This document shows positions 48,453 through 62,400 of a stretch of 64,000 bases of DNA, in pieces. Made by a program: the position numbers and the translations under genes. The notes beneath the pieces were generated by a model, which ran no database searches, was not told the DNA's origin, and was given only the letters and a program-made list of their open reading frames with translations. This DNA comes from Nemopilema nomurai (taxonomy: Eukaryota; Cnidaria; Scyphozoa; Rhizostomeae; Rhizostomatidae): contig ML133476.1 in the NCBI GenBank assembly GCA_003864495.1, forward strand, positions 136,802 to 200,801. Reading direction: 5' to 3'. Numbering within the stretch: position 1 is the stretch's first letter; the number at the start of each line of letters is the position of its first letter.

Positions 48453-50415
48453 GATCCATCCCCTCGCCCATACCTCTAGTGAGCTGAGTGAAAGTATTGT
48501 TTTGAGTTTTTGGAGATCATGGTTGTCATTTGTTTTCACAAAGACATTGAGTTGCACTGCGAAAGCGTCGGTTTTATAGCCTACTCCGCGCCAGGTAGCT
48601 CACAACGGGAGGCTTACGTGTTATGCGTTTCTTTATAAACCAGGAATGAATCTAAAGCACTTCTATTTCCAATTGACTGTACCACAGACAGGCCAATACC
48701 ACTCACCCCTCGTCTACCGGCTTCCTTCCTCGAATGATTCGTGGAATGGGTACAAAATAGGTTCACTACATTCAATTCTAAAAATGTGCAGAGACAAGCA
48801 ACAAGAGTGAGTCTCTTATAAACTTACAGGCAAAAGAAGCTTTTTGGTTTCAACACCAAGCTTGTCGAAAGTACACGAAGGATACAGTGAGTTTTGGCTA
48901 AATGTTGATAGGTGTTTTTACTGTGGGTAGTTCTCTGAGATTTCTTGAATACTGTAAACTTAAAAAACTACCTTTTTAGAAGGATCAACTCAGGAAACAT
49001 CCAACGAAGTGTCAATGGGATGATTCACTCGCAAGCATCTTGTATCTCAAGTTAATACATTTTTCATCAGCAAGTAGTAGATAAACACGGACTACACAAT
49101 TTTTGAAATAATCACGCTATTAACAGCGGTAAATGAAACTCTTTTATTTTGAATTGCTTTTCATGTCCGAGTGTGGTCCTTACTCTGATTTCTTGGCATC
49201 TGAGAGGTTGGTCCACTGATCTCTACAAAATAATTCAGCTTCTGCCGTTTCAGACTGAGGTCAATGTTGCGTTTTCCGCATGGGACCCACCTCAGAGTGT
49301 GGGCCTACATAATATAGCAAATAACTATGTCATTTGATGTAAATTTAGGTTGGTAACAGACAAGACTATAGAAATTTCCAAACGTCCATCCGCCTAGCTT
49401 CCGCTGTATTCTGCTTTACGGGAAAGCTGGTTAATTGGAGATAGAAGATATTGGTCAGTTCGGGCATCCATACGCACGACATTGTTTATTCCGTTTAGCT
49501 CTCATGTCGGTTCATTTCGGTGCTTCATGGTGAACGGTTGGTACAACGGTTCTTAAGCCTAGTCAAATTTGGTGGACCTCGTATCACATGTGAGTCAAAC
49601 AAGAAGCTCGATCCAGTCCTTGACAGAGATCAGTGGGTTGGTCTCCTATAGAGTGTTTCCTGCAAAAGTACGCGTGTACTTTCGCCTGGGTCAAACGATC
49701 AGGCCAAATGCTGCCCGCACGTGGGATGGATTACGTAATTTAACGTAGAATAATCTGGTGTCTTCTATTCCGACTCACATGAAATAGAAAATTAACTTGA
49801 TGCGTCGCCCTGCGCGTTTGTCGCGGCGCAGCGCAACTGGAAAATTGCCTTGTGAAACGGAGGCGAACTCTGTCGAACCGCGGTCGAACCACATTAAACC
49901 GGCCTAAGCAGTTGCGTAAGAAAATACGGATAAGGAGAGGAGATACTGAAAACAAATTGTAGAATATTTGTTTTAAAGGGAGACTTTTTTTAATTAGATA
50001 AGCAAAACTTCTGCGTAGATTGCGGGTTCAACAAAAGTACATGGATATTTGCCAGGACTTACACTGTCATTTGCTTCTACTGCGGTAAACCCTTCTTTCT
50101 TTGCCGTTCGATGAACGCGGTCGAATTGAAGCGGCTGCACGGGCCACGTTCAAATGATTTGTTCCGCGGCGATTTCACTGATCCCCTCCCCCGTATCATG
50201 TACATTTTAATTCAATCACGCTTGTAAACAAACGACTGTAGAACAGCGCGAGTCGCCGACCATCCAGCCGGACACCGAGAAGGAATACTTTTGGTTAAAC
50301 CCGAAACCTTTTAAATCCGGTGTCACAAGACCTAAGCACGAATAGAAAGATCAAGTTTTTTATGTGCAGTTTTCTGACAAACCTTGAGGTTTGATTTCCA
50401 GCTTTATTTCGTTAG

Positions 50416-50495
50416 GGAACACCCGGTTGACGCGAGATCAATTGCCGACATGATTTTAAAGGCCGTGGATGTAGATCTGCTGTATATCGCAAAAG
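50416..50495 (+). CDS. First coding exon of the adhesion GPCR (signal peptide start)
   Basis: From the ATG at 50450 it reads MILKAVDVDLLYIAK and leaves phase 1. Joined to the next exon it gives KVSVLLLLVISSGTS, a credible signal-peptide core. An acceptor (TTTCGTTAG) at 50415 suggests a further 5' UTR exon upstream. The frame is open back to that acceptor, so an earlier start cannot be ruled out. Confidence 0.6.
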
Positions 50496-53400
50496 GTGAG
50501 TTGCTTGGTTATTTTCATATCAAATCACTCGCTTATTATTTTTTAGTTTCAATGGCCTGACTTCCGGTTATGTGCAGAACATAGACAGCAGCCATTTTGC
50601 TTGAATTGGTCCAGTGGTCTCGCTGGATAATGCACAATCGTGCATTCTATCACCATCACGCCCATAAAAGTACAAAATTATATTATTGGATGAGTTTAAG
50701 CAAAATACCAGAAATCTTTTCCTACGTCGTCCTTTTTAAGTTTCAATGTCACGGCGCAGCATGGCAAACACAAAATAATTCCACGAGATGGAAAGAGGCC
50801 GGTTTTGTCCTAACAAGTCAACACACTGCGAAGGAATGTTCGGGGAATCTCGATGGAAAGTTGGAACCAGGGTTGAGGGATGTATGCTTGCTGGTTTTTG
50901 CCCCCTCTAAAACGCCCCCACGCTTTGCACCATTATTGCTGCCCGTGCCGTGCTGGTCACGTGCAACCTGGACCAGGGTATTTTTGTGACGGATGCGATA
51001 GTCCTTGTTGTTTAGGATTATTTGTTGAGTCGAACAAACGAAAATCATCATTTTTTTAACCATTCAACCACCTGAGAATCCTTTCGTCTATGGAAATGGA
51101 ATTCAAAATTTTCTTAGCGACCGTTTACTACTGTCAAGCAAACAGATTTGAGTTGGCTCGTTGAAAGCCGGGCATATTTCATAGTGGGAGTGCATTGTGA
51201 TTCAAGCAATGGGATAAGGGGGTGCAAGTCCTTTTTAAGGTTTCCAATAATCACACCAGGGTTTTAATTTAACACTTGGCTTTCAGAAACAACTCTAAAT
51301 AATTTTTCCGTAATAACCCTGCTGATAAAATTTCGAAAAAATACTTCGATATTTTATTGCCTAGTACTCTCACTGCAAATCTAGGTAAAGCCCGGTTCCA
51401 AATAGTTCTTGGTGTTTCTGCTATTAAAATTGGCTTGCACGTCACTATAAATTCAAGTATGCAAACATTCCCAGCCAGCTTACGCGTAATATGATTTCCT
51501 TATTACGCCTAAACACAGTTGCCATGCAACAGTCTCTTTCCAGAGTAGTCCGTTTTTGTTCTTCCTTTATAATATTATGTTGTTGTGGTGTGTTATGGTT
51601 AATGACTCAAGTGAGTCCCAAGGTCGCCATGCAATGTAGGCCCTGGTGATTTCCGCGTGTAGCCTTTTACCCGCGTGTAAGCACGCGGATTTTTGTCATC
51701 TCCGCAAGGTTTTCATATCAAAAGCAAACGACTGAACAGCAATTCTGTTCAGCTCTACTAACACCCAAGTTTATCATCTTCTTGAGAACCAACTGGGATG
51801 GGCTCTTCATAATATGGTCTCTTTTTGACATCTTCGTATTTTAAATTTTACGAGTTTCCAAATACTTTTATTCTCATTGCAAATAAAGATTTTTTGTATT
51901 CACACAAACGGTTTTTCTCTACTTAATTGATTAAAAAAGGATCTCGATCCTAATGTCTAATTGCAAATAGTTATATTGAAGACTGCTGAATATTCTTTAG
52001 ATATGGCCTAAGCTAAAAAGCCATTGTTGCCTCTGTCGTTTTTTCAAATTGATTTATCTTTGATGTTGTCACCTAATAGAAGAATTTGAATATGCTCAGA
52101 CATAACGTAGGTAGATAGGAAACATGGCAAATCCAGTACTCGGTAGTTCTACGAGGAAGCTGGAGGCATGGTCATAAAGATTGTCATAACCGACCTTTCG
52201 TCTTTCAGTGAGTGTCCTGTTGTTGTTGGTAATATCATCTGGCACATCAATAACACAACACCTTTGTGAGGACAGTGGTAAGAGGACAATCGCCTGTCCG
52301 GCCAGCGGTGGGCATTTCATTAACATTACCCATGCGATGTATGGCCGGCAAAGGCAGGATGTTTGTCCCCTTGCCTCGTCACCGACCAACTGTCGCTCCC
52401 AACTGTCGCTGCAAAAGGTTGCCAGGAGCTGTCATGGTCTCCACTCTTGCACTCTTGAGGCTTCAAATACAATCTTTGGAGATCCTTGTGTGGGTGTTCC
52501 GAAATACCTTGAAGTTTCGTATTCGTGTGTATATGGTAAGATGTCTGTTTTCAATGCCTTTCTGCTTCTAATGATTTACATGCATCAAGTGGCGGTCTGT
52601 TGCATTATTCATGTACGTGATTGCTATCCATAGTGTTAATAGCTTTTGGAGAATAAGGGTAATTTTCCCCATCCGATAAGGGCGTATGTGGCATGTGATG
52701 CCCCCCCCCCGCTTTGAAGCATTCACAACCCACGAATGTGGCCTATTTTGCCTACATGTGCCCTCAATGTAGAGATGCCAAGGAATGCACTTTGCCCCTC
52801 TTCTCCTAAAAATTTGCACTGTTGAATTAGATCATCATAGCATGCTGTAGCAAAGTGTCACTGTATAATCGTACTCCCCATTGTCTTTTACTATGTCATC
52901 GTGGGTTTTTGCACTAAATTGAGAGGATTTATTTTGCATAGAGCAACAAATCAGAGCTGTGCTCATTTGCTTGGTTATATTAGAGTACATGAGTGATGAA
53001 TCTTCAAGTTTCCCACTTTAAACGATTTTTACTGCACTCCTTTGGATGTTGTGAATGGATTTATGTTATCTGCATCCCTCTTCTCTTGCGAGATATTCAA
53101 AGCCACCGTTTGGTGTTCTACTCCCACAGGCGATGCCTTCATCCCGATCGAGGATCAACCAGACGGCTATGTTTACTCCAACCAAGTTCCAAGCGAGGCT
53201 GTGCTATCCCTTCAACCAAACTCTACTGCCTTTGTGACTCAGCCTTTGTGGTACACTATTTACAATATCCGTGAATCTAACTACATGCCGTTAGCGGACG
53301 AAAGTAGTTACCAGCATGCCACGGACTTCCTGAGCAAGCAATTGAAAGTGCCCAGATCACAAGTGCAATCCTTCACGTGTATGCCCAGTGTCTTCGATTT

Positions 53401-56400
53401 TGGAAGCAAGTTTTGTGTTTACAGAGAATTGGGTTACATTTTTACGTCTACCATATTCATTCCTGCAATGTATCTTGGAAGGTCGTATGAACTTGGGGTT
53501 GCTGTGAGAGACTTTTCACCGATGCCCGTAGTGCGAAGGACTAATCTTCGAATAAACGTTGTTCCAAAGTGCTTCCCCTTTCCCAACCTTTATGCGGATA
53601 TGGCTTCAAGGTGCCCCAGCGAAATATCAGTGTTCGCATTCCCTTCAAACCTGGCTTGGTCGACTTCAGTTTTTGGAACCAAGTTCCCGATCCGAGTAAC
53701 GTCACAATCAACCGTCGTGTTATCGAGGATTTTGATAGACACGAATTTATTGGTTGGCTTTCAAAAGGACCAGTCTTACTGGAAATACAGCCTCATTATT
53801 TATTTACCTGGAAGCACGCATGTTCGTGAATTTGTGTATGTTCCATCAGTGTTGGATTACACAAATGAAAAAACCGTGCAAGTTAAGGGGACGAAGTTCA
53901 ACGTCAGCATTTCCCCTCCAATTGAAATAACCCCGAATACTCAGTTCGCTAACGTTTCATTGAAGCTAGCGGGATCTGTGAGCATATCTTTCAATTCACA
54001 GAATGCCTTCTTCTTTTATGGTTCCCCCAGGCTTGCTATATGTCCAGATTCGTTCTGCATGAGCTCCTATAGAAGGTGGATAACAGCCGCGAACAAAGTG
54101 AGACACACCCTCAACCGAGATTGCATTGAAGATTCGATGCTGCTGGAGGCATACCTGCAGCCATGCAACTGTACGTATGACGTTTTGCTCCTCCTCTTTT
54201 TTGTTTATTTGTAGTTAATGTCTTGCTGAAATGACCTCTGAACTGTTTCGCTATTGTCTAATGTACAGATTCCGCGAAACCGGGAACCATGGCCCCCAAC
54301 CCACTTTTTGTGAGGCAGATATTTATAAAGGCAATGTAGAGATACTATAGATAGAGAAAAGTAGAGAAAGAAAAATAGCAACAACGGGGCACAGTCACAC
54401 GAATGCACTCAAATCAATCCGCCAATCTTCCGATTAGAGCAATCGCTATGTGATCACTAAGGGACAGATCACTAAACTCTCTGATCTCTGCGCTTAATCA
54501 ATGATGCTTTTTACCGCAACCATTTAACATATTAACACTAATCACACTGCTAATCTTTTCTTCTTAGCTGACCCTTGTTATCGATCATTCGACGTGCCTT
54601 TGTCGACGCCAAAAGGGGAGGCGATTTACCATTTTCGCAATCAAGGATTGTTTACCCGTTTCGTGCCGTCGTTTTACCGCGTGATACTGTACGAGTACCA
54701 TAACGTGTCTTACCCCGGATACTTTGTCCAGTATTTCTGTTCTCCACGACCGTTTGCCGATTCTCGTCGCTTCATTTGCCTCAATCGATACGCCGGAAGA
54801 CTGCGAGTCCGAAGCCAGACGCCGTTCGATTTCCCGTCGCTGCGCGCTGGCACAAATTTTACCATCGAAGTTCAGGCGGAGGGGACCGTCAATGGCTCCT
54901 TAGTTCTCGATAGGTGCACCTTTAATCTTCGACTAACTGCAGTTGTTCCAACCACAATTCTAACAACAGTACCAACAACAGCAACAGCAAAAACAACAAC
55001 AACAGCAAAAATAACAACAACTAATCAGATCAACTTAACAACAACAACCTTACCCACAGAAACAAAAGCTTCTACGCAGGGGCCGTTGCTCAATGGTAAG
55101 ACGTGCTCTTGCGGCCTACCGTACGATTATGATTATTATTGTTACCATCAACGGCCGTATTTGCTGTTATTCTGCACGGACGCTCTGTTGAGTCGTAGGC
55201 CCTTGTCTTTAACGGGCGGTTGTTTGGTCAGCGGTTGCTTTGCCCAGTCAAGCCCACGATTAAAACAATTTTGAAACAAAATGCAATTTCGCATTTTTTC
55301 TTTGGTATAGAAAATGAAGTTTTGGGTGACCCAGTTGCTTGGGGTACATGTGATGTTGCTCGTAAAAAGATCTTTGCAATTCAGCTTGTGTAAGAACTTG
55401 AGCTTAAATAAGACAACAGCCGCAACAATAAGTAATATGGTGGATGATCTTATCTAACTTGTAGCAATAACGCGTCCGGACCTGTAATCGCATAATGTAC
55501 ACTCGAGTATACCAGTTGGTGCCATTAATCGTCTAATTGGATCTCGCAGCAGTAATTTGGTTAACGCTCTTGTTACTCATTAAACAGTGTATTCAATTCC
55601 CTTCTCTAATCGCCCCCATTTCGCAATTCTTATCACGCTTTCATTTGCTACTAAGAATAACCACATTCTTAATCTTGTTTCCAGATTCCCTGAACGTAAT
55701 CCTGCCGAAAGACATTCGATTTTCCAAGTCAGTGCTGATGACATGCAATAGGTCTCTTCAGGTTTCCGCCGAAATAACCTGGTACAAAGATGGGCTTTTG
55801 TTACCACAGAGAGGTATTGCCTTGACCATACCTGCAGCTGGCATCAGCGATCAAGGGTTATATCAATGCTCTTCGAAATACAACGGCATATCCAACATCT
55901 CTCCAAAACAATTGCTTTTTCTGCAAGGTAAGATATCCGTTGATTGCAACCTTGCAGGCTCGGTCGTTGCATTATTCGTGTTTGGCGCAATGTATTGTAG
56001 ATAAAGAGTTCTTCGATCCATAAATACTCCATTAGTATTCTAATGCTGAAAGCTGTCTCCTAAGAATGGTTTTTCCTGAAATATTTTATAGTCGTAGCCG
56101 TCAGGTTCCCCATTGCCATTACATAACGAGTGCTTTTAAGAGCGGACGTACAGTGTTGTCTATATTCATGGACATTAAGGGGTGTCTATATTCAGGGAGA
56201 AGGAAGCAAACATCGATATGGTAGCAGAACAATGGCAAAATTGAAAAAATCAAGCAACAGAAGTAAGGAGGAAGGGCTATCCTCTGCTGCCTTTTGTTCA
56301 CCCCTATTGACATACCTGCTTTTGATCTCTTCCAAGTGAGTAAGGAATCTGGTTTTAATTAATTGTTGTAATTTCCCCTTTCAGATGTTTTAACGTCGTC

Positions 56401-59400
56401 TGTTTATCTGGAAATTGTCAACAGAGCATTCACAGACGATCTCTTCGATGCTACCAGCGCTGGATACAAGTCGCTCAGCAGTGAATTAACTCAAATCGTG
56501 AGTTGTCTGTTTGCTGATAGAACATTGCCGATTCAAGCAGCACTTTTGTGTATTGTTGTATGAGCTCTCTTGAATGGTCAAAGTCCAGGGAATCCACCCA
56601 TTCGCCTTAAATGTATTTTTGATAGCTATTCCTATAATAATACAATCAGCAGAGGAAGCCATTTTCACTATTTGAAGTAACGTTTTTCTTTTAATGTAGG
56701 TTAAAGGAATCATTGTTGATGTGCCAGCCAATGGTGCGCATGAAGTAACGGTGAAAGCATTCAGGTACACTTCTCTTTTATCGAAGCTGTTCTGTTTTTG
56801 GCCCAGATTGTCTTCTTCCAGTTGTGATGCTATTCTTCATACAGCGAAGAAACTGTGATTTACTTCCACCTTCTTCAAAATTGACCAGACGCGTGAGTTA
56901 TACCAATGAAGCAAACTAGAAGATGGTAATGAGAGAGATAGTGACCACGTCTTGCTTATACCAAGCATTCGGAGCCCATTCTTCTTCACTTTCAGGAAGG
57001 GGTCCATTGTGGCTCAAGTGGATATTGCATCAATCGTGTCCAGTAACACTACGATGACATCATACTACACCCAAATGACTAACACGTTCATGGCAGCTGC
57101 GACCTCGAATCGGTTTGGTGATTTTCAGATTCCTCCAGCAGGCATTATTATTTCCAACAAAGGTTTGGGTTTTTCTGCATATCTCCCTTCTGTTTTATAA
57201 ATCAAGCATTTCACATGGGAAAGCTTCGCAAGGTGAAGCCGAAGCAGCATGTTTTTGAAAAGGCCCAAAGAAACGAAATTTTGAAGATATTGATCCCCCT
57301 GAAAGTTGTAGCTTCATGGCCGATGTAATCAAAATTATATCAGTTAATAATCCAGCCTAGGAATTCCATGTTTGGATTTTGTAACAGGAACAAGCCCAGT
57401 CTGATTGAATGCTAGCTATGAACAATAACATATCCAGGCAGCTTTTCCCTCACATAAACAAATCAAGTTGCTAGCTGTAACAATGATGTGCCTTTTGTTT
57501 ACAGTATACTGCTTCGCCGAAAAGTCGAGTACTGGCTCCAAAGGTCCTTATCAATGGCCAGAAACTAAATATGGTTTCAATGCAACAGTTGCATGTCCTC
57601 ACGGGCCTGCCGCGGCCACAGCTACACGACGATGCGCAGGCGATTTTGATTCCGGTGCATCATGGGACAACATAGAAGATACTGCATGCAATTTTAATAA
57701 CAAGCGTACAAGCGAATTAAATAAGCTGTCTGAGGTATATTTTATATGTTTGGTATTATATATTATATTTCTTAGCAAAGTACAACACATTATAAGCATG
57801 TTAGACCACGATACAAGGCTTGCTAGTTCCATAGAAATTGCACCAATGGAACACACGACCAAGTCCAATTTTAATCTCCAAATGTGACACGTACTCTCGT
57901 GCATTAGTGAGTCATGTACCCTTTTAGTGAGGTGTATGAAATTCAAGGTAACAATGTGGTAATAAATTGAATGTGATTGAATCCAAGGTAACTATCAACT
58001 CCACAAATGCAGAAGGCGTCGCCTCGGATCTGAGCGAGTTGACCAAGAACAGCACAAGCTTGACGACCGATGATACCTTGCTGGCCAGCGAGACGTTCGA
58101 AAAACTTGCCGCCAGCAACGCCACCACAGACAAGGTATGGGACTTCTAAAAGAGTCACAAGCAGTAATAGTATTTTTGTGTCTTGAAAATATTTAAGATA
58201 CATACTAAAAGTATGTAATTGCAATTTGGAAAAAATTGGTGTAATGATAAATTGCTAGCAATATTAGTAGCATGGTGTCATAAGAAAGCTTTAAGTATGT
58301 AAATGCAAAATGGCAAAATGATAATTTGTTCGGTATGGCACGAACAAATATTACGAAGCATATCATGATGTATTGACATCAAAATAGCGCTACACAGCAC
58401 AATCATAACCCCGTTGTCACATTAATGACACCTTTCCCAAAAATTTTTATTCAAAGATCAAACGTACGATAGCTAAATAGCTAGCATTGCATTTCATTCT
58501 GTTGTCCAGTGCTGTTTTGAAGTTTTGTGGTACACAATAATTTTCATATATATAAAGTAATATTAACGCAATTTAATTTACTTCACAGCATCGAAAAGAA
58601 GTGTATTGATAACCCAATAATAAAACTATTGACGGATTTGTTTCCCAAATTGAACACTGCATCAATACCTTTAGCTTTGGTATTTTGCTTTATCACCTTA
58701 TCACAGACAGCCCAAGCATCTGTTCAACCGGTAGTCAGGCTATTGGTCCTGGGTTTTTATAGACAAGCTTTATATATGCATGGAAGAGATAGGACCATAG
58801 TGATCGATAAATAACATTACATGTCTTTATTTGCCTCGTGTTTCTTTCTGCAATTTCATTTTTCACGTCGAATCTCATTGCCACAGGTTGTTGATGACAT
58901 GCTCCAGGTTGCCAGCAATTTGTTGGGAACAAACGAATCAACTTTGGCTTCTTCTCAAACGCAGGGAAAAGCTTTGACAAAGTACGCCAGAGATCCATGA
59001 TAATATCAGTGTTTCTTGGACAAGATTTAAGCCAGATTTCCAGAAAGGAGATTGTAATAAAAGTCTTTCTGCTGACTGTATGGCCTATTTCAGTTGACGT
59101 TCCTACTGTAAATATATTCTTTTCCCTAAAGTTGTACCTTTCTCTCAATCACTACAAAAGTTAACTGCCGATTGATGTATTATTTTGCATGCTTCAATAT
59201 CCCTACTTTAATTATATGAATTTACATATTGTTGACCCACTTTGCGATTCTCCTCAGGATATTGAATGGAATCGTGGCAATTGCAGACAAGATGCCACTG
59301 CCAAATAAAACTGGGGTCCCTGTAGTCAAAGTGTCCAGCGGTGTCGCCATACAAGCCATGAAGATCGACCCAAACTCTAAAGAGCGCTTGAGTTTCGCTT

Positions 59401-62400
59401 TGCAGAGCGCCTTGTTTTCAAACACAAGCACGGTTTCCAATCGAAATTATGCATCGAATGAAGTCGTTGTTGGATTGGCTTTGCCAGAAACACTGATGAG
59501 GTGAGGCTTCTTACAAATCGTGCACCGTCAAATGCATCGTCATTTCAACACAGTATGTGCAGCCGATGGGACGCCTGGGTATGTTTGTGAAAGGAGGTGC
59601 GAAGGCATGAATATAGTGCCAAACAATCGTAGAACGAGGAGTTGGGCACGTTTACCGGCGGCCGAAGAGACAGCAGCTCCCGCCATTCATCTGCCGCCAC
59701 TCACCTGCCGCCACTCACCTGCCGCCACTCACCTGCCGCCACTCACCTGCCGCCACTCACATGCCACCGCTCACATGCCGCCACTCATATACCGCCCTCC
59801 TGCCGCAAGCCTTCATGCGCAGCCGTTAATCTAAGCATCTTAAGCACTGATGATCCTTGACCGTTGTGGTTCTATGATAACAAGTGGAGCAAATATTTTC
59901 TTACCTTTAAATCATAGCTTTCGATCAAGTGCTCAAAACATTCCTAAAACAATTTTAAATCGCCCGTTTATCTCATTAACCTTTTAAACACTGCACTGAT
60001 GCGAACGCTCTTAATCTTACTATTTTTGTTCAACGCCACGTATAGATTGTGAATCATAACTTTGATGGTTTTGTTGCTTTCTGTTGAAATCATTGTATTT
60101 CTGTCTATCAAAGTAGAAGCTGGCATTTTTAATTGAATTAGTGAGACTTCATTGGAGACTTAAGCCTGAAAAAATTCGAGAAAAATTCGTACAGTTGCTA
60201 CGTCTGGCAGGCGTTGAACAGCATAAAGTTTGAATATCTTTCACAATTTAATAGTTTTACCATTTGCAGTATTTTTTCACTTTTTATATTTTTATTTTAG
60301 TGACGTTAAGAGTCAGGGCGCAAGTCGAGTTAGCTTCGTTGCATACAGCGGGAACCAGTTCTTCCAATCGACGAAGAAAAATGCGCTTGGACGCAGGGTT
60401 ATTGACTATTCTTCCAAGCCAAACAGTCTGGTCATTTCGGCGCACGTAAAAGGCGCTGGGAAAGTCAGTCTTAGCAAGCCGTTGACTGGAACGTTTAGGC
60501 AGACTGACAAATCTAAAAGCGACAAATGCGTTTTCTGGGACTTCAACGCAAACAGTAAGTTCTCTTACTACAACGCACGAGAATATTTTTGAACACAGAT
60601 CCAGCTGCCCACCCGAATCTCGTCATTTTGAAGTGCATTTAATTGAGAATAGCAACAGACCTGCCATCCAGGAGGGGCACAATGGCCAAGGGCAAGCACT
60701 GAACGCCAGGCGTTGCAAATCATCAGAAATAGGACTTTTTCCCATTTGCAAATTTCTATCTACTAAGCAAATGGCAAGAACAAATATTTGCGATTACAAA
60801 ACATGTCCGAAAAGATTTACGTATTAAGTTTGGAATGCTAACATGCTGAAAGGAATTGACATTATAATGCGTTTGTAGGTGATTTAACACAACGACCACG
60901 GAAGCATGTTCAGAATTAGAAGCTGAATGTTGGACCCCTTGTTCCGCAAACCACTCCCCCCTGTCCTCATTCACTTTCAAATTGCACGTGATTTTTGGCT
61001 CGATCCAAGTACTTTCTCGTTGCCTTTTGAATCATGTATTCCTTTTTATCGGATTTACCATGCGATTTATGGCTAACGCAAGGAAGCCTCGTTATGGATT
61101 GCTTGTTAACATTGAAGTGTTCTCCTTACTAACACCGCTACTTGTCTACTCTGCAGATGGCTACGGAGCATGGTCCTCGCAGGGCTGTCGCAACGTGGGA
61201 ACAGCGGGCGGCAGGGTGGAGTGCGAATGTGATCACATGACCAACTTCGCCATCATCTTCGATGTCTACGCAGGGGCATCAACTGCGCCGGACCCAACCC
61301 ACGAAAGTGTGCTTGGGATAATTTCGTTCATAGGCATAGGCTTATCGGTTGGCGGGTTAACAATCACCTTGGCAACATTGTTGCTGTTCAGGTGAGTCGT
61401 AGCGTTACCTTAGGAACTGATATTCGAATTCTAAGACAGTACTGTCACCAGAATTTAAAGATTTGTAGTTGCCAAAATCCAGTGCAACGGATTGGCCTCT
61501 ATGTCTCTCGTTCAAACAGTTGTTCAAACTTCATGAATCAATACCGCAAATCCTTTGTATCAAGTTGTTTTTCTTCATACCCTCAAAGAGCAAACATTCA
61601 AAATGCCGACAAATAAGTGCCAGTAATAATGGTCTTTTTTAAAAACGTTTGATACAGTTGAACGGTGTTTGAGGATGAAAGATAAAAGCGCGATTAAGGA
61701 TGAAAAAGACAAGTGCTGCCTAGGTCCATCAGATTTCCATGCCTGTGATGTCTGCTTTCTTGCCCTTCTCCTTCCATCCACGTAGCTTTTTCTCTGCGTT
61801 TAATAACCCTTCTGTCACACACCAGCTGATATGCAGCATCAAACTATAGCCTATATTTAATGTAACTTTCCCTCCACCCAGGCGCCTTCGTCGCTCGCAG
61901 CCCTCCAAGATTCTCATTCACCTGAGCCTTTCGCTCCTCCTCACCCTGCTAAGCTTCGTCATCGGCGCAGACAGAACGGAGTCGCTCTACGCTTGTCGCG
62001 GATTCGCCATCACCATCCAGTACTTCCTCCTGGCATGCTTTTTCTGGATGAGTGTGGAGGCGCTAAGCTTGTATTTGTCGTTTGTTGTCGTCATGGGCTC
62101 CTACATCACAAGGTTCATCCTCAAAGCTGCAATCTACGCATGGGGTGAGTTTGTGTCCACGTTGTCAGCTATCATTGTTGCTTGGTTCTAGCTCAATTTC
62201 GCATATTCTCATTAATATATTTATCACAATGCGAAGTTCTTTACATTTTGTATATATTATCTCTACAAGTGACTTCTGTGTCTTTACCTTGTGGCAAGTG
62301 GGTTTTAGGAACCAAAAATTGACAATGTTACTTTTACATTCTGAAAAGTATGACAATTTTATTACCATATGAATTATGATAAATTTGGATAATATGTATA

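Larger units (their letters stand above)
42600..50415. other. Intergenic region between septin and the adhesion GPCR
   Basis: No gene supported. It contains the TACCGTAAATC element (44578-44900) and the hAT-type MITE copy B (48262-48452). A 125-codon open frame at 43688-44065 overlaps 80-100-codon frames on the other strand and has no recognisable motif. From about 49.7 to 50.3 kb the sequence becomes locally rich in CG dinucleotides, consistent with a promoter region for the receptor gene (inference). Confidence 0.45.

Noticed and set aside
53569..53829. Second plus-strand frame inside the adhesion GPCR exon
   Set aside because: The longer frame through the same exon is continuous, phase-matched to both neighbours and carries the Cys pattern; this one is a shadow.
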